Shown in pieces: positions 60,660-64,000 of a stretch of 64,000 bases of DNA. The notes under the pieces are model-generated. The model was not told the origin of the DNA, did not search any database, and saw nothing but the letters and a program-made list of their open reading frames with translations. This DNA is from Candidatus Peregrinibacteria bacterium GW2011_GWF2_39_17 (lineage in GTDB: Bacteria; Patescibacteriota; Gracilibacteria; UBA1369; UBA12473). The stretch covers positions 149,970-213,969 of the forward strand of contig LBWM01000001.1 of assembly GCA_000993615.1 (NCBI GenBank), written 5' to 3'. Each line of letters starts with the position of its first letter. The stretch's first letter is position 1. Made by a program: the position numbers and the translations under genes.

Positions 60660-62480
60660 ATGAATGTGCCTATCTCCTCTATTCGCAATTTTTGTATCAT
60701 TGCTCATATTGATCACGGAAAATCAACTTTGGCTGATCGTTTATTGGAAATCACCCATACGGTTGAAAAACGCGATATGAAACATGCTCAACTGCTTGAT
60801 ACCATGGAACTTGAGCAAGAGCGGGGTATTACCATTAAACTTCAACCAGTCAGAATGTCCTGGACAAAGGACGGACACCCTTATCAACTTAATCTTATTG
60901 ATACCCCTGGACATGTTGATTTTACGTATGAAGTGTCACGTAGCCTAGCTGCTTGCGAAGGTGCAATTTTGGTAGTAGACGCTACTCAAGGTATTCAAGC
61001 CCAAACTTTGGCTAATTCCTATCTTGCCCTGGAGCATGATCTCACCATTATTCCGGTTTTAAATAAGATAGACCTGCCAGCGGCTGATGTTGAAAAACGC
61101 ACTCAGGAATTAATGAATGCTTTTGGTTTTACGGAAAATGAAATTTTACATATTTCCGCTAAAGATGGAACAAATGTTGACCAACTTTTAGCTCGCATTA
61201 TTGAGCTTGTCCCTGCTCCTAAAAGCCATAATAAGGATGAAGGAACCAAAGCTCTTATTTTTGATTCTTTATACGATTCTTATCGAGGTGTTGTTGCTTA
61301 TGTCCGAGTTATGGATGGAGAATTAAAAAGAGGTGATAAGATTCGCTTTTTAAACACTAAAACAGAAGTGGAAATTTTAGAAGTGGGTTATTTGCAACTT
61401 AAATTAATTCCTAGCCTCTCTTTAGCTAGAGGAGAAATCGGTTATGTGGTCACGGGTTTAAAAGATGTACATGAGGCAAGAGTTGGCGATACGATCTGGT
61501 CTCCCGGTAATACTGGTCTTAAATCTACAGATATTAAGCCCTTACCTGGTTACAAAAAAGTAATGCCTTTTGTGTTTGCCAGTATTTATTGTAGTGACAA
61601 TGCGGATTTCCCACTTCTAAGAGATGCCTTGGAAAAACTTAGCCTAAATGATTCTGCCTTATCTTATGAACCAGAGCAATCCACTGCCCTTGGACATGGA
61701 TTTCGTTGCGGGTTTTTGGGTCTTTTGCACCTGGATATTGTTCAAGAGCGTTTGGAACGTGAATATAATCTGGATTTAGTGGTCACGGCTCCTAGTGTAT
61801 CTTACATTATTATCAAAAATGATAGCACTGAGGAATTTATTTCCAATCCGGTATTCTTACCTGAAGCCGGGTATTACCAAATTATTAAGGAGCCTTGGGT
61901 TTTGATCGAAATTCTAGTCCCTAAGGAATATTTGGGAGGGGTTATGAAGCTTATTGATGAATGTCGGGGAGTTTCCAAAGCGATGAAATATCTTGATGAA
62001 AATCGCGCGATGTTAACTTATGAAGTGCCTTTAGCGGAAATTGTAGTTGATTTTTTTGATCAATTAAAAAGTATTACTTCGGGATATGCTTCAATGAGTT
62101 ATGAATTTTTGGAATATCGTCCCGGTAATTTAATAAAATTGGATATGCTGGTTGCCGGAGAAAGGATTGAAGCGCTTTCTTCAATTGTTCATCGAAATTC
62201 AGCCTTTTCGCGCGGCTCTGTTGTCGCAAAAAAGCTGAAAGAAATTCTCCCGCGAGAAAATTTTGAAATCGCAATTCAGGCCGCGATTGGCGGCAAAATA
62301 ATTGCTAGAGAAACTTTGGGAGCTATGCGCAAAGACGTAACGGCCAAGCTGTATGGTGGTGATATTACCAGGAAACGTAAACTTTTAGAAAAGCAGAAAA
62401 AAGGGAAAAAGCGCATGAAAATGATGGGTAAAGTGGCGATACCCCAGGATGCATTTTTGGCAGTACTAAAAAGGAGCTAA
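60660..62480 (+). CDS. lepA: elongation factor 4 (LepA)
   Basis: The ATG at 60660 (MNVPISSIRNFCIIAHIDHGKST) is preferred to a TTG at 60627. The 606-aa translational GTPase has AHIDHGKST, DTPGHVDF, NKID G-motifs, domain II, FGFRCGFLGLLH (LepA-specific) and the C-terminal basic tail KRKLLEKQKKGKKRMKMMGK. It back-translocates or resolves stalled ribosomes. The start follows a T-rich leader; TTGTCG-17-TATTAA (60609-60637) is a candidate promoter. The gene end overlaps the convergent hypothetical gene by 4 bp. Confidence 0.97.
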   Translation: MNVPISSIRNFCIIAHIDHGKSTLADRLLEITHTVEKRDMKHAQLLDTMELEQERGITIKLQPVRMSWTKDGHPYQLNLIDTPGHVDFTYEVSRSLAACEGAILVVDATQGIQAQTLANSYLALEHDLTIIPVLNKIDLPAADVEKRTQELMNAFGFTENEILHISAKDGTNVDQLLARIIELVPAPKSHNKDEGTKALIFDSLYDSYRGVVAYVRVMDGELKRGDKIRFLNTKTEVEILEVGYLQLKLIPSLSLARGEIGYVVTGLKDVHEARVGDTIWSPGNTGLKSTDIKPLPGYKKVMPFVFASIYCSDNADFPLLRDALEKLSLNDSALSYEPEQSTALGHGFRCGFLGLLHLDIVQERLEREYNLDLVVTAPSVSYIIIKNDSTEEFISNPVFLPEAGYYQIIKEPWVLIEILVPKEYLGGVMKLIDECRGVSKAMKYLDENRAMLTYEVPLAEIVVDFFDQLKSITSGYASMSYEFLEYRPGNLIKLDMLVAGERIEALSSIVHRNSAFSRGSVVAKKLKEILPRENFEIAIQAAIGGKIIARETLGAMRKDVTAKLYGGDITRKRKLLEKQKKGKKRMKMMGKVAIPQDAFLAVLKRS

Positions 62481-63988
62481 GTTATAGAGCTAGGGAAAGG
62501 GGGGCTATTGGAAGTATCATAAATTCCAAAAGTATTTTTGAGCCAATTTTTAGCCCGAGTCTCAACTTCTATGGTTTTATTTTCGGCATGGTAGCGGCGC
62601 GTTGTCGCCAATTTCATTTTACCATGTCGATCGCGTCGGTAAATATTGCAGTGGTTGTAAGAATTGCCTCCATTTTCTCCGGTTAAAAAATCGATGCGCG
62701 TATCCAGATAAGATTCTTTTCCTGCTAGTACTTCACCTTGATCGTCTTTGGGTAAATCCCACAAATATTGCTGCGCCACAATTTCTTTTTTAGTAGGCTG
62801 GGCATATTTAACGTAACGTAATTTTTTCCCTTGCGCAAAAGCCGGATCATATTCACTCCAAACATAACGATCACCATTTGGTAGAATTTCTTCAAAGCCT
62901 TTTACAACTCCCTGGGTTTCCTGGTCAGGGATCGTGCTAGTTATTTCCCATACCTTTTTCTCGCTTACTAGAATAGCCGGGGATATAATGGGATTTCTAC
63001 TTTCGTTAATTTTTTTTTGTTGCTGATTTTCAGCCGATATTGCCTTTACTTCTTCTGTTCCCTCAACCGTTTCCCCTAAATTTCTTAAAATTTCCTGTGC
63101 CTTATTTCTAAGATAAGGAGATTGAGCAAGCTTTTTACCCATTTTTTTGTTTTTTATTAAATCCACTCGTCTTTCTGTAACTCGGGGAAATCTACTTAAT
63201 TGATATCTGTCCTTCTCTCTTCTTTGGCCAGTCTTTTTAGTAGAAAGATTTTTTAATAAAACAATTAATTGGCCTTTAGTTTTGGGGTCTTTTTTAATGT
63301 TTTCAAATATGTCCTGATTAACCAAAGCAGATTTTCCTTTTTCATCTAATTTCTTGGCGCTCAAAATTTCTATTAGGTTAACCAAGGCAATTTCATCAAC
63401 CGGGCGATTGTTGTATCCCCCTGTGCCTTCTTCATTAAATTCACCCAAAGAACCACCATACGAAAGCCCTTGAATCAAATCTTTGACCACATCAAGATAA
63501 TTAACATCCTCAAAATTACCATTCTTTTTGCGCTTAAATCCGAATTTTTCCGCGATATTATCGCGTCTTCGTTGTTCATATTGTTCATGATCGTCCGGGG
63601 TCGGCATCCTAATTTGTAACTCTACGGTTTGGGCGTCTTTAGGATTAACTTGCCAGGTAAGACGCAAAGTTAAAGCGCGGTGAAAGGAGCTGGTCATGCC
63701 ATGTTTTCCTCCACTCCCGTTTCCGCCGTTTTGAGAGTGTTTTTCTAAAAATTTTTCTACTGATAACTGGGAATCACCTTTTTCTAGCGGAATTAAATTA
63801 GAAATATCTGGCTTTTGTTCCTTATCAGAATGCACGGTGTTTGTCCCAATAGCTGGCATCATAAAAGCTAAAACTTCTTGAACTTTTGCAAGAAATTGGT
63901 CAACAGTCAAACAATCTTCTTCTTTAAGAGTAACCGCTAATCGCACCGTATCGCGGAGAAAATCCGGAGAAGGGACATCTTTAGCCAT
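62477..63988 (-). CDS. hypothetical protein, unknown, 503 aa
   Basis: No signal peptide or transmembrane helix. The N-terminal 100 residues include Gly/Asn-rich SQNGGNGSGGKHG. A central VELQIRMPTPDDHEQYEQ stretch recalls the V-E-x-Q-I-R-T element of RelA/SpoT synthetase domains, but flanking motifs are absent, so this is not a call. Then a helical, Lys-rich region and a C-terminal domain with WEITSTIPDQ, DRYVWSEYDPAF and a YRRDRHGKMKLATTRRYH stretch. It may be a lineage-specific regulator. The reading frame starts at 63988, inside the window. Confidence 0.5.
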   Translation of the reverse strand: MAKDVPSPDFLRDTVRLAVTLKEEDCLTVDQFLAKVQEVLAFMMPAIGTNTVHSDKEQKPDISNLIPLEKGDSQLSVEKFLEKHSQNGGNGSGGKHGMTSSFHRALTLRLTWQVNPKDAQTVELQIRMPTPDDHEQYEQRRRDNIAEKFGFKRKKNGNFEDVNYLDVVKDLIQGLSYGGSLGEFNEEGTGGYNNRPVDEIALVNLIEILSAKKLDEKGKSALVNQDIFENIKKDPKTKGQLIVLLKNLSTKKTGQRREKDRYQLSRFPRVTERRVDLIKNKKMGKKLAQSPYLRNKAQEILRNLGETVEGTEEVKAISAENQQQKKINESRNPIISPAILVSEKKVWEITSTIPDQETQGVVKGFEEILPNGDRYVWSEYDPAFAQGKKLRYVKYAQPTKKEIVAQQYLWDLPKDDQGEVLAGKESYLDTRIDFLTGENGGNSYNHCNIYRRDRHGKMKLATTRRYHAENKTIEVETRAKNWLKNTFGIYDTSNSPPFPSSIT

Positions 63989-64000
63989 GGTTTTAATAGC

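Noticed and set aside
63500-63720. Possible RelA/SpoT-like synthetase in the 503-aa protein (VELQIR motif)
   Set aside because: Only one short motif is similar; the other synthetase residues and spacing were not found.
1-64000. UGA recoded as glycine or tryptophan
   Set aside because: Several genes end in TGA in ATGA overlaps and no in-frame TGA had to be read through in conserved genes.
1-64000. tRNA, rRNA, CRISPR arrays or insertion sequences
   Set aside because: No cloverleaf-like, rRNA-like or regularly spaced repeat segments and no transposase-like frames were recognised in the gaps or elsewhere.

Overview
The window looks like a chromosomal segment of an AT-rich, small-genome bacterium, most likely a member of the Patescibacteria (CPR), perhaps a Peregrinibacteria-like lineage. 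This is inferred from gene content: archaeal-type PurP next to PurH, a surface-glycan island with SLH-domain protein, DUF2304/GT2 and carbamoyltransferase genes, few Shine-Dalgarno sites and several apparently leaderless starts. TGA works as a normal stop (for example the ATGA overlap at 4675-4678), so a UGA-recoded lineage is unlikely. No rRNA, tRNA, CRISPR array, transposase or phage gene was seen.

Positions 1-31,700 are a surface-polysaccharide island, visibly more AT-rich than the rest. It holds: a UDP-HexNAc dehydrogenase; a GDP-D-glycero-D-manno-heptose pathway (gmhA, an hddC-gmhB fusion, hddA) followed by a carbamoyltransferase; a flippase; a UDP-xylose synthase; a GDP-mannose branch (4,6-dehydratase, GDP-fucose-synthase-like SDR, perosamine-type aminotransferase, hexapeptide acyltransferase); several glycosyltransferases, polytopic glycosyltransferase or polymerase-like proteins, other epimerases, a UbiA-type prenyltransferase and a class-B asparagine synthetase. 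These would make and assemble a complex glycan, plausibly for S-layer or cell-surface glycosylation.

Positions 31,700-36,300 carry S-adenosylhomocysteine hydrolase, a pair of secreted C39-like proteins (one with three SLH repeats, one that has lost the catalytic Cys) and an orphan HMG-CoA-lyase-like DRE-TIM protein.

Positions 36,450-45,120 hold a complete histidine operon transcribed leftward: hisS-hisG-hisD / hisC-hisN / hisB-hisH-hisA::hisF-hisIE. It is preceded by a TrpR-family regulator gene. Both promoters carry the same palindromic operator between -35 and -10, so the regulator probably controls itself and the operon. The operon is split at two places, and followed at its end, by copies of a GC-rich intergenic repeat; a fourth, inverted copy lies upstream of uppP.

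Positions 45,170-64,000 are mixed housekeeping and envelope genes: a lipoprotein, a three-gene sugar cluster, bcp, two purP paralogues, lemA-htpX, uppP, purH, yidD, a LysM/M23 endopeptidase with a puzzling start region, lepA, and several lineage-specific hypothetical proteins. The only gene-free stretch above 300 bases (60221-60659) contains an in-frame extension of the M23 gene without a usable start codon, divergent promoters and a 12-bp-arm inverted repeat.
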